From Alitta virens (Eukaryota > Annelida > Polychaeta > Phyllodocida > Nereididae), in contig OW028579.1 in assembly GCA_932294295.1 (NCBI GenBank), positions 28,345,250-28,409,249 on the forward strand: a stretch of 64,000 bases of DNA. The letters run 5' to 3'. Shown here in pieces: positions 13,585 to 23,555 of the stretch (position 1 is its first letter; every line of letters begins with the position of its first letter). The position numbers were made by a program, and so were the translations under genes. A model generated the notes under the pieces. The model ran no database searches. It saw only the letters and a list, made by a program, of their open reading frames with translations, and was not told the origin of the DNA.

Positions 13585-13684
13585 ATTGATTGATTGATTG
13601 ATTGATTGAGACTGGATGACTGATTGTAATTAATTAGGTTGTCCGATTAGGTATCATCTGACTGACTGACTGACTGACTGACTG
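13585..13684. repeat. Tetranucleotide tracts (ATTG)n and (ACTG)n
   Basis: A short (ATTG)n tract at about 13585-13609 and an (ACTG)n tract at about 13660-13684, separated by about 50 bp of unique sequence. They lie just upstream of the hairpin at 13721. Confidence 0.85.
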
Positions 13685-13720
13685 TAAATCGATGCATTCC
13701 ATATGATGTATCCATGACAA

Positions 13721-13877
13721 CTACATGGCCAAATGTGCCACGTGCGTTTTCCATGAGAAGGATAACCGCATGGAAAACGCATGGTTTTTGCCTAATTAAA
13801 ATTAGGTGAAAACCATGCATTTTCCATGCGTTTATCCATACGCATGGAAAACGCACGTAGCACATTTGGCCATGTAG
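13721..13877. mobile_element. 157-bp foldback hairpin element
   Basis: Two arms of about 78 bp meet at 13799 with almost no loop. The outer ends CTACATGGCCAAATGTGC and GCACATTTGGCCATGTAG are exact complements. Inner parts (CGTGCGTTTTCCATG, CGCATGGAAAA and CATGGTTTT) are also matched on the other arm, with a few mismatches. The motif CGCATGGAAAA occurs several times within each arm. Likely a foldback-type MITE. Confidence 0.75.
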
Positions 13878-14336
13878 GCATGCACGAAAGCATTGTATTC
13901 AACTATGAATACTTCCATACAGGAGGTTACTATTTCTAAAGTACTTTCCTTATGGCACATGTATGTATCTTCGGTGAAACAATATCTACATCATTTGTAT
14001 GTTCTCTTGCTTAATAATGTTTTACATGTCACTTAATGAATGAAAAAGTAAACATAAATATATCACCTATTTTACTTTAAACCCATTAAAAGGCCTTTAC
14101 ATTATACAATTAATTTAAAAGCACCAGCACATACCTGCTAAAGATGTATTAATGGGTACCCAGCCATCTGTGGCTTCAAGGGTATTGATTTAATGTGGCT
14201 ATTGTTCCGAGTTGTTTGACAGATAACATTATCTAGATCTATCGCAAGTTATAAGTACTACGCTTCATTATATACAATGTTTGTAGTCACTAAGCCAAAC
14301 AAATAATTCAGTCAAATCCAAATTAAGGCCACACAT

Positions 14337-14575
14337 CGATTAATTGATTGATTGATTGATTGAGAGGAGGAGTCCACCCATGTTACACATCTACCTCATG
14401 GGTGGGATCTTTTACTTGCCTCCGCATAGACACTGGGTACACCACCAATTTAACGTCTCATCCGAACAGCATCCAGCTGGAAAGATGCTCATGACTGGTG
14501 CCCAGGCCTGGGATTGAACCCGGGTCCTTCAGAGGAGCACGTGAGCGTCTTTTTGCTAGACCACCCACCATGATT
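14337..14575 (-). repeat. tRNA-derived SINE-like copy (family S2) with ATTG tail
   Basis: On the minus strand: a tRNA-like head with GTGGTCTAGC (A-box region) and GGGTTCAATCCC (B box), then a body with GGCAAGTAAAAGATCCCACC, ending in (CAATCAAT)n. A truncated copy of the body recurs at about 14665-14735. Head, body and simple-repeat tail in this order are the usual layout of a tRNA-derived SINE. Confidence 0.65.
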
Positions 14576-15002
14576 AAAGGGAAACCACAGAAATTTAGCT
14601 TTTTTCACTCCAGGAAATATATAATTTTCTGTTAAGTTGAAATGTTGCATTCTTGAGAGGGATGAGAGGGAGGAGGAGTCCACCCACGTTACACATTTAC
14701 CCCATGGGTGGGGTCTTTTACTTGCCTTAGCATATAGACACTGACTGGTTATAACTTATCAGGGCCCAATAGATTCCAATATGGCTCAATAAAAAGGGGA
14801 GGGAAGGGAAGGAAAGGAAAGACTGGGGCCTGATAGAAAGAGCTGATTGTGAAACAAAGTTATTCCCGCTTGTGCCGACATATACTTTGAGTGCCGTTGT
14901 CATAGGTTATGCTGTACCTAGACGAGTCTTTAGATAGGTGGCACATAATTGTAGACCAAATATTAACAAAGACATGGCCAGTTTAGTAATTTGTTTAAAT
15001 GA

Positions 15003-15180
15003 TTTTGTAATTCCGTTTATACAATTTAGTATTCCGTTTATACAATTTAGTATTTTGTTCATACAATTTAGTTTTTCGTATATTCAATTTAGTATTTCGT
15101 ATATACAATTTAGTATTTTGTATATTCGATTTATTTGTGCGTATATATATACAATTTACTACACCATTTATACAATTTAA
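15003..15180. repeat. 21-bp minisatellite
   Basis: Six to eight tandem copies of a 21-bp unit of the form ATTCCGTTTATACAATTTAGT, decaying towards the right end. The 21-bp period keeps frames open on both strands, so the short open frames here are artefacts. Confidence 0.85.
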
Positions 15181-15217
15181 TTTATTTTTTCTCATGTCCT
15201 AAAATGGCTTCCGTAGC

Positions 15218-15478
15218 AAAAAACACAAACTGGGGAAAAATTATGTTGAAAAAACGCAAATTTGAAAAAAAAATCATGTACAAAAAACGCAAATTAAAAA
15301 AATTATGTTGAAAAAACGCAAATTTAAAAAAAAAATTATGTTGAAAAAACGCAAATTAAAAAAAAATTATGTACAAAAAACGCGAATTTAATAAAAAAAA
15401 TTATGTTTAAAACACGCAAATTAAAAAAATTATGTAAGAAAAATGCAAATTAAAAAACATGTTCAAAAAACGCAGATT
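15218..15478. repeat. A-rich minisatellite, unit about 30-34 bp
   Basis: About eight copies of a unit that reads roughly AAAAAACGCAAATT, then an A run and ATTATGTT or ATCATGTA. Unit length varies by a few bases because of A-run slippage. It lies only about 40 bp from the 21-bp minisatellite. Confidence 0.8.
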
Positions 15479-17077
15479 AGAGAGAAAAAATGTGTGTGGC
15501 ACTAACAGGCTTCCGTAAGGAACTGATTAAACTCCCTATGTGAAAAAAATAATACAAGTTTACTTAGTTTACTTAGTTTAAACAAACTTGATATTCAAAT
15601 GTCAATTGATACTGAACTTCGAAGTGAGGTAATGTTAGCCTGATGTTGGCTCTTAATTGCTAGAAAATGACACATGAGGTAAAGCAAATTCTTGTTGCAT
15701 TTTGTTAGTATATATAATTGCATAATTATTTACAGATATTAATTCAAAATAGCATATAATTATTTCACAAAAAGCTAATAAATGTTAAAGTAAGGTCTAG
15801 TAACATAACTGAGCATTACTAGGTAGTAGTTCTTTAATCGAACACTGTTAAAGATGTCAATTAAGTCCACTTGCAATTATGGCCTTTCTTTTCTCTCCAC
15901 ATGAATTGCGCTTTTATTTGCAGGAGAGTTAATTTGTATTAATTACAGAGCTTTCACACATCAAATGTACATATTTGTGCTTTTTATAGATACTTTATGA
16001 CTGTAAATCAAAAAATCCAGACTGAACGTTTTTAAGTTAGGACTAGTCCAGTTCTACTGATTACACAAAACATTCCTTGCATCATGCTCAAACTGACTAG
16101 ATCCTTCTTTAAATTTACAGCTATTAGGCTGCTCAGCCAACTCCATTTTAGGAACCATTTTGTCAACAGGACATTTTGTCAACAGGACATTTCATCGAGT
16201 CCAAGTAATCCCCCCAAACGGATTGTAAAGATCCAGCAAGCTGCAAGCAGCATTGACTGGATCAAAAATTTAAAAAAGCTTTTTAGAATTAAGCTGAGTT
16301 AAATTACAGATTAGATTAATTAATACTAAGTTAGTTCTGGAATTTAGACTGATAAAAATTATCCATTTGAAGTACCTCAATATTAAACTATCTCAATATT
16401 GAGACCCTCTTCAAAATCTTTTACCAATTAGCGTGTTCTTAACAGAAAGGTTCTGCTTGAATATTAGATGAAAGGTATTAAACGCCAAGCCTTTTCATCT
16501 CATCATTACATTTGCTTGTAATAGACTATCATTTTAGCTAACTTCCAGGATCAAAATTCACTGAATACACAGACAATGCAATTTTATCCAAACAGCTCCT
16601 AAATCGTATTATCGTAAATCTTTTTTATGAAGTTATTCATTTTTATATTGACTGAAAAATACACAACATATTTAACTGCCCTTGCTACTAGTCTTTATAT
16701 ACTACATAGCCTTGACTAACTATAGGATAAATACGCATTAACACAATTTTTAAAAACACTTTATGACCAATATACTAAATTATTATCAGTGAAGTAGACT
16801 CTCTGTTATCACCTGACATTTTCACAAGCTCATAATTAACTTACTCAGTCTTGCAACACAGGAAACATAACATAATAAATTTAATCAAACAGGCGTATAT
16901 CGTTTTTCTAATCAGCCTATAGTCCTAAATTTTGCACTGAAGAAAAATTGTAGTCTAATACACTGACAACGTTTTATCAATAAATTTTAAAATGTTGTTG
17001 TCTTGTATACTTACAAGGTTTTTACTTAAGTAGCAAAATGCAAAGAAGCACAGTCCAGGTCCAGTTCACTTTGTAAG

Positions 17078-17218
17078 TCAGTAGCGGATTTAGGGGGAAG
17101 GGGGGGGGTTAGGGGTTTAAACCCCTCCAGTACATTTAATAAAATATCAAAATCATTGGTCCCGCAAAACATTAAATTTGTCAAACCCCATGAAAAAATT
17201 TCTGGATCCGCCCCTGTA
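17078..17218. mobile_element. MITE family B, copy 1
   Basis: Starts CAGTAGCGGATTTAGG and ends CTGGATCCGCCCCTG, an imperfect terminal inverted repeat. It is flanked by TAAGT on both sides, a likely 5-bp target duplication. Internally there is a short GGGGTTTAAACCCC palindrome. A second copy is at 22481-22629. Confidence 0.7.
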
Positions 17219-17886
17219 AGTCTTTTGTTTGAAGCCATTTAAAGATAATTGTTTGCCTGTTAACTTGTTAAGGCTGTTTGCTACCAGTGTCGAGTACCTT
17301 GATTTCTTGTTCATAAATACATTTTAAATTCACTCAAGCATTTAAGTATGATTTCACCAGATGAAGCCAAAAAGGTTTTGTTAAAAAAATTAATGTGTTT
17401 GTATCTGAACTTGACCCAAAACAAATTATTTGCTTTTCTTTTTTTGAAAAATGTCATATTTTTTTCATGACCTTCAATGTTTTCTGCAATTTCACGCTGT
17501 TGTGACCTTGAAACTGATCAAATGACAACTTCCACAGAAAGATCATTTTACGAACAATTAGTTCTAGTTCTCCAATATCCAGTCAGTACTTGTCTAGTCA
17601 TTGGCCTCACAAAGTTCAAAGCATAAATTAGCCCATCAGTTTTCTTGATCTAGTTATTATTCTGACAGGTCAAGTGTTTTCAAGTTCAAGGTTTGTTTTG
17701 GGTCAAGTGGGCGTGTTTCCATATAACTCATTCTTTGACATTCTACTCTTCAAGACTTGTGAATGTGATCACTGCTCTGCTGTACTTTACATGTGTTTTT
17801 GCAGTTAAATTTGAAAAAAAAAAAAGAATTTCAAGTTAATCATAAAATCTTGAAAAAAGAAGAAGGTTTCAGTTAGTCTGTCAGTC

Positions 17887-17962
17887 GCTATCTATCTATC
17901 TGTCTGTCTGTGTAGCTGTATGTCTGTCTATCTATCTGTCTGTCTATCTGTCTATCTATCTA
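17887..17962. repeat. (TCTA/TCTG)n microsatellite
   Basis: Interrupted tetranucleotide tract of TCTA and TCTG units. Confidence 0.85.
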
Positions 17963-18390
17963 TAATGACCTAAGCTAGGTATTGTCAACTTTCACCTATC
18001 AGATGCCAAGCTTCAAATGTTTGTTCTGAAAGATTTTGTTTCTACATATCCAGTTTTGTAGGGACTTCAACTGGTTGTAAAAATTGTGTTTTACCACTGA
18101 AAGTCCCTGGGAATAACACAAAAGAAACTTTTTCTTTACGCTTCAAAAACACACTTCATAAATGTGTATATTGCATCATGAACAGAATGTTTTAAAACAT
18201 GGAGCATAAAAAAGGACAAAATTCTCTATGGATGAAGAATTCCTTAAGTTGCACATCGTAAATATCACATCTAGTTTTTTGTTCACGTTTTGGGAGCATG
18301 ATCGTGGTTTGATACAGAAATTCAATACATGTCCTGGTACAAAAATGGTCGACCAAAAACCTGACTCACCCGTGATGCGTTTGTGAAACT

Positions 18391-18525
18391 AGTCAGTCAG
18401 TCAGTCAGTTATCCCATCAGTTTACCCATCAGTCAGTCAGTCAGTCAGTCAGCTGGCCAGTCAATCGGTCAACCAGCTGGTCAGTCAGTCGGTCGTCAAT
18501 CAGCTAGTCAGTCAGTTAGCTAGTC
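18391..18525. repeat. (AGTC)n microsatellite, interrupted
   Basis: Several runs of AGTC broken by short variants such as CAGCTGGTC and CATCAGTTTACC. Confidence 0.8.
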
Positions 18526-19413
18526 AACTTAATTGATAAATAATATAATATATAAAATTGTATAATTATTGCACCACTGATAACTATATATAGAGCTTTA
18601 TTAATGTAATATCGGACAATATTCAGGAAATGAACATTGATCCATGCTATCTCAGAGTTCTTAATTACGTAATTTTTGGCTTGCCTCTCACTGAACTGCT
18701 ACATTTTCATAACCTGGTCTGGGGCCAAGATAGAAGCTTCTTACATGCATGGGGGTCATTGTTTGGTAAGATATGACATAATCATGTATAGGTATTCTAA
18801 TGTGAAATATGATTAGAAGTTAATAATGTACAGATCAATATAGCATGATCATGATTATGTAACGGCAGTAATGTACATACATGTAAAATGCCATAGATAT
18901 AATATATCTATATACCTATATTTGTAGGTATATATATACATTTGGGGGGCAAAAGCACCAGCTAGATGTCCGTAGTGGTTACTATAACACGTAGGCCAAA
19001 ATAATTTATTAGGACCTAAACTTAGCTCTAAATGTCTAATGTACTAACCATTGAACTGTCTGCTTGTAGGCCTATATTACGCAAGAACCCGCCAAGCCCC
19101 CAACATGTGCTTATTATACTGGTCAGCATCCCGGTTGGCTGCTGCTATTATGCAGAGCTGCAGAGCAGAAAACCAGACACCTTGAATTTATTTTAGGACG
19201 GCAGCCAAAACATGGGCAGTGAGTATTTCATAAAATCATAAATTATAATATATATTTAAGGTCATTAACCTTTGATCTGGCTCAAGCTTCATGCTTTGAA
19301 CGCCCTTAGTAACATCAATAACTGATCAGAATTCCTCGCACAAAGGGAAAACATGTCATTAAGATAACCAGCTCTGTTTGGGTGAATATCATATTTCGTT
19401 TTAAATCACCTAC

Positions 19414-19525
19414 CTTCAAGAGGGAAAATATGAACTGCTGTTTTCTCCGGATCACCTCAGCTCTTCCACAGAACAATGAATGATCTATTCAGCTGCAGCT
19501 GCCCTGTCTAATGCTCAGCTGATAT
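19414..19525 (-). other. Candidate non-coding first exon of the SLC16 gene
   Basis: On the minus strand a good splice donor (TTGAAG then GTAGGTGA) ends at 19414. No coding exon of any recognised gene pairs with it, while the SLC16 start exon has an unpaired acceptor at about 9767. The upstream sequence to about 19650 is less AT-rich than its surroundings, as a promoter might be. The upstream limit is a guess. Confidence 0.4.
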
Positions 19526-20059
19526 ATGCTAATAAGCTAGTCACGTGAACAGTAGGAACGCGGCAGAAAGCGAAACTAGGTCAAGCGCTATTTTTAGCTA
19601 AACAGCGGTTGGTCAGCCGATACCGAAAGCAGGGCGTTATTGCAGACCATTTCTATTTTATCTCACATATATATATATATATATAACTAAAAAAATATAA
19701 TTGCGTTACTCTCGTATGAAAGGGCCCGGTGTTTATTAGAACTATTGCGTTTAAAAAATATATCTTCAGCTTTAGCAATGGTTTGTATTACTTAATTTGC
19801 AAAGTTGGGGGTCAAAAAATTGACCGTCACCGAAAACAAAATAAAGAAGAAATTTTAAATCAGTTATAACGAATCCAGTACTTGCAATTCTTAGTTTTTA
19901 TTTTGTAAAATATGTATAAGGAAAAACAAAATAAACGTATTTGTTCCAGTCATAAATGCATGCTTTGTACAGCACATTTGTAAATAGTAAATATAATGCT
20001 AAAATTGTACATAATGAATATATTTTATTATATAAATATTTTGAGACATTTAATTTGTG
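19526..20059. other. Spacer between SLC16 5' region and the tetraspan gene
   Basis: Holds a possible promoter for the SLC16 gene (about 19526-19660) and a short (TA)n tract at about 19670-19684. The 3' flank of the tetraspan gene follows, with AATAAA-like signals on the minus strand at about 19900 and 20026. No gene seen. Confidence 0.4.
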
Positions 20060-22790
20060 CTATAACATAGCAGATAAATCAGAAGATTCTCCAGTGTCAG
20101 GCATAGCAGCAACTCTCTCCCTCTCCAAAATATAACGGCGCATTCTGTAAAATTCTAGTCCACAGAGGGTGCCAGTGAATAGCTGCAGTGCTGCCACCGC
20201 GAGGGCAATGTAGAAGGCATGAAGCAGGGCAAATCCATGAGCCCCATGGGGTATGGCCCAGAGTATTACAAGAACTGACATCATTGCCCCTGAAAATAGA
20301 AGAAGAAAGGATTTTGTTTGATTTCAAGGTTAAAATTTAAATGTCAGACAGTGCACATGATAACAGTTTCAGGGTATAAAATAAGCGTGTAACGATCCCA
20401 AAATGTGCAGTGATCAATGTGAAATGTGCAGTGATCATCCTGATTTTGTGCAGTGACATGCATGCATTTGATACTTTGATTCTCGTCTCTAGTTATATTT
20501 CCCTCATACTTAACATATATGTGAACTGGCATATTGATATTTTTGACATCACACTTGCACAATATGGTTAATAACTTTCTATTTCGTAACTCGCACGATT
20601 CTGTGTAACCGATGGCGCTGAGGTGTTTTCCTTTACGCGCAGATATTTCGTGAAATGTGCAGTGATCACTTTTTTTTATTTTATACCCTGTGATAACTTA
20701 TAAATGCTGAGTAGCACAAGCACCTCCGCAAAAGGGCCTAAATTTTAATACTAATGTAGGGTGTTAGAAAATATAGGAATATTTACTTTATGTAAAGTTA
20801 AATATCATAATTTAATACATAAAAGTGGCTTAAATTTTTCTTGGTTTGTCTCACTTCTAATTTTTATTTTTATTTTTTTCATTTGCTTTTCCAAAGTTTT
20901 GCCACTCACCTTGCATAAGGGAAAAAGTGACTAAAGCTGGGAGGACAAGCATTGAGTTTCGATGCAGGAACATGATGGTGAGAACGAGCGAACAGAACTG
21001 CATGATATTCACCATGATGCCAAACACCGGGTACACTATGGGCATTGCTGCATCTGGCACTGAAAATTAGTTCACAACAATATATAATAATCATTGTATA
21101 TTTGATCTCTTTAACTCTAATTGCTCCAAGTGGCTTCTGCATACAAATCTATATTGAAAGAATAAATATATACAAATTCTGTGTCACACAGTGTGTACCT
21201 TGAACATAAGGATCGAGAACGTAGGTCCATATTCCATAAATTTTTTTTCCATCAGGTGTCGCCCAATGTCGACTGACCACGACAAATATGCCACCTAGGA
21301 GGGAACCTGCCATCATCACTGTGGCAGCCTTGAAAATAATAAATATTTACAATATAGTTGCTATTAGGTGAAGAAAGGATGATAAATAAATGGAAAAAAA
21401 TTATTAAGAAATCTTATTGATAATGTTAAAGAAAAGGGAAAGAATGCAAAATATCAATGAATAAATTGCCCATACCATAACTACAAATGCATTTCTATAA
21501 TGGTGAAAACACTGGCCAAGGCCTAGTGGTTTAGGCATGCTTTGGCCAATTACTCTGAAGGTCTTGGTTTGAAGCTCAGGTGCTTTTAAAATGTCCAAGG
21601 TTCTCTTTCTCATGAGACCAAGGCAGTAAGTGGCCTAGTGGCTAAGGCATTAGGCCGTTCATCTGAAGGTCCTGGGTTTGAATCCTAGCCCAGGCACTTA
21701 TAAAATGACCATCTCTTTCTCATGAGTGGCCTACTGGCTAAGGCACTGGCCAATTCTTCTGAAGGTCCTGGGTTTGAATTTAAGCCCAGGCACTCTTAAA
21801 ATGGCAATCCCTTCCTCATGAGTGGCATAGTGACTAAGACACTGGTCAATTCCTCTGAAGGTCTCAGCACTTGGTTCAAGTCCAAGCTTAGGAAACTTAT
21901 GTTTTGCAAAGTGTTTCATATCTTGATAATAAACCAGTTGGGTGGCCTAGTAGTTAAGGCGCAAGCCAACTCCAGTGAAATGTCTACTCTTGTCTCCATG
22001 GTTTGAATCCATCTAAGCTGGATATTCATGAGACAAATAAAGCAGCTAAATAGCCTGGTGGTTAAGGAACTGGCCAGCTCCTAGGCAGGTCAGGGATTTG
22101 CAAAACAACTTTTTGACATGGCATGGACTACGAGTCCAAGCCCTATCACTCCATCATTACATCTGCCTTGGATAATGCATGGTCACTGATCATCATTGTA
22201 TATTGACCGCATATGTTGCTAAGGCACTTCGTATATGATAAAGTTCAATGGTCTTTAAGAGAATACAGTAAGTGTGTAATTAGTTTGATTTATTAATACT
22301 TTAAAGTCGTCTAAATGTGTATTTGATATTTGAAACATGTGGCATGTGTTTGATATATTTACCAACAATTATGCTACAGTAACTACCATGGCTAAGTTTA
22401 CAAGTAACCTATATGCATAAGCTCAAATTACCGTGCAGTGTAACAGTTGTCCATTCATTGACATTAAATGCAACACAGTAGCGGATTTAGGGTGGGTTTA
22501 GAGGGGTTTAAATCCCCATTAGTCTAGTACATTTTAATTTTAAAAATATAAAATTCGGTCCGCGCAATACATTTTAATTCCTCCCCCCCCCCTCTCCAAC
22601 TTGAAAGTTTTTCTGGATCCGCCCCTGCAACCTGTTTACATTTCTGTGAACGTTGTCGTATCAAACATATTATTATTAAGGCTGAATATATTATCTTTAT
22701 CAAAGATTCTCAGGACAAATAAATGTAAAGTGTGAATTTATTATTGAAACTTACCCTCATAATATAGGATTTGCTCCTCCACAATGGCAT
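20060..22790 (-). CDS. Unrecognised four-span membrane protein, 181 aa
   Basis: Four coding exons on the minus strand: 22790-22755, 21328-21199, 21059-20910 and 20289-20060 (TAG at 20062-20060). Phases match at every junction (0, 1, 1) and donors and acceptors are canonical. The joined protein starts MPLWRSKSYIM. It has four hydrophobic spans, at about residues 13-33, 62-84, 87-115 and 122-147. The loop between spans 1 and 2 contains TPDGKKIYGIWTYVLDPY. A cytosolic-looking tail follows (RMRRYILERERVAAMPD, then acidic/serine-rich). The layout suggests a small tetraspan protein, but I do not recognise the family. It is transcribed in the same direction as its neighbours, with a tRNA-like tandem array in its first intron. 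The first exon is short, so the start is the least certain part. Confidence 0.75.
20370..20690. mobile_element. MITE-like element, 321 bp, with 14-bp perfect inverted ends
   Basis: CAGGGTATAAAATA (20370-20383) and TATTTTATACCCTG (20677-20690) are exact complements. TGATAAC occurs a few bases outside both ends. Inside, AAATGTGCAGTGATC is repeated near 20401, 20423 and 20653. It sits in the last intron of the tetraspan gene. Confidence 0.65.
21507..22120 (+). repeat. Tandem array of six tRNA-like (SINE-head) units
   Basis: Six diverged units of about 90-110 bp begin near 21507, 21617, 21725, 21821, 21942 and 22040. Most carry an A-box-like GTGGCCTAGTGGCTAAGG, then TCTGAAGGTC, then a B-box-like GGGTTTGAATCC. 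Units 1-4 are also followed by a TTTCTCATGAG or similar spacer. The best-preserved units are the second and third. The array lies inside the first intron of the tetraspan gene and in the opposite orientation to it. None looks like an intact functional tRNA; the acceptor stems do not close. Confidence 0.75.
22481..22629. mobile_element. MITE family B, copy 2
   Basis: Begins CAGTAGCGGATTTAGG and ends CTGGATCCGCCCCTG, like the copy at 17078-17218. CAACA lies outside the left end and CAACC outside the right, a possible 5-bp target duplication with one change. The interior matches copy 1 in the GGGGTTTAAA region and the GTACATTT region. Confidence 0.7.
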
Positions 22791-23484
22791 TATGGCACAA
22801 TTTCTACAACTCGGCTTCGTTACAAAAAGTTTGACGTATTAAATAATCCATTTTTGTTCTGAATAGAAGCATTCTAACAGTCATGCTGATGCCTGTATAA
22901 TTTCCATGTTGCATTAAGCCATGTTTAATGGCCTAGTTTGAACTATAAACACTTCATGGCAATAACAGTTCACTCCAAATGTTCTATTATCTTTCTGCAT
23001 AACCCACTGAACTGTTTTGAACAAGACCTGCCTTGACCTACTTCTTGCACAAGTAGCTTACAAGTTGCGAGTGCACCATTGGCTTAAAATGGTTAAAAAT
23101 AGAGAAACAACTCAACCGTGACAAAGCCTTGCACAGGTGTCAGCTTGTTAGGCCAGGTGAATGCAAATTAAGTAATTAAAATGCAATATGTGTGTGGGTT
23201 TAATATTTTGACTTATTAAATTGCCTATTGTAGGCTATATACTAAGCATATCGTGTTAATTGCCATATATATCCTAAAAAAAATAATAATAAAAACAAAA
23301 AAACATACACCACCTTGCAGCACACCCTCAGCTGGCTACACTAATAATAGTTTTGGGAGCAACAGTTATTTAATTTCACACATGTCACAAAAGTGTCTGA
23401 ATATACTTCCTCTGCGTGGTATAGCCACCGTATAGCTCACAAAGAACCCAGCTGAACAAACCCAAACACAATTAAAAGTGTAAT
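22791..23484. other. Spacer between the acyltransferase and tetraspan genes
   Basis: Upstream region of the tetraspan gene and 3' flank of the acyltransferase gene. AT-rich; nothing else recognisable. Confidence 0.5.
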
Positions 23485-23555
23485 TTCGTAACAAAATGTA
23501 ACTTTATTTAAGCGTCTATATATGACACAAGGTAGCACAGCACTATTTGAAATAT
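23485..23555 (-). terminator. 3' UTR and poly(A) signal of the acyltransferase gene
   Basis: About 50 bases past the stop codon the minus strand reads AATAAA (23507-23502), so the mature transcript probably ends near 23485. This gives a very short 3' UTR. Confidence 0.6.

Larger units (their letters stand above)
9703..19413 (-). other. Long 5' intron or upstream region of the SLC16 gene
   Basis: The sequence just 5' of the SLC16 start codon is preceded by a good splice acceptor (TTGCTTGCAG, ending about 9768), so the start codon lies in an exon whose upstream partner is elsewhere. The best partner is the donor at about 19413. The 9.6 kb between is repeat-dense: an inverted repeat near 10429-10665, a GC-rich island at 11236-11625, a 7-bp satellite at 12376-12826, a hairpin at 13721-13877, a SINE at 14337-14575, and two minisatellites at 15003-15478. 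No further coding gene was recognised. Confidence 0.5.

Noticed and set aside
21617..21723. Functional tRNA gene
   Set aside because: A- and B-box-like strings are present, but the acceptor stem does not close and no clean anticodon arm could be drawn.
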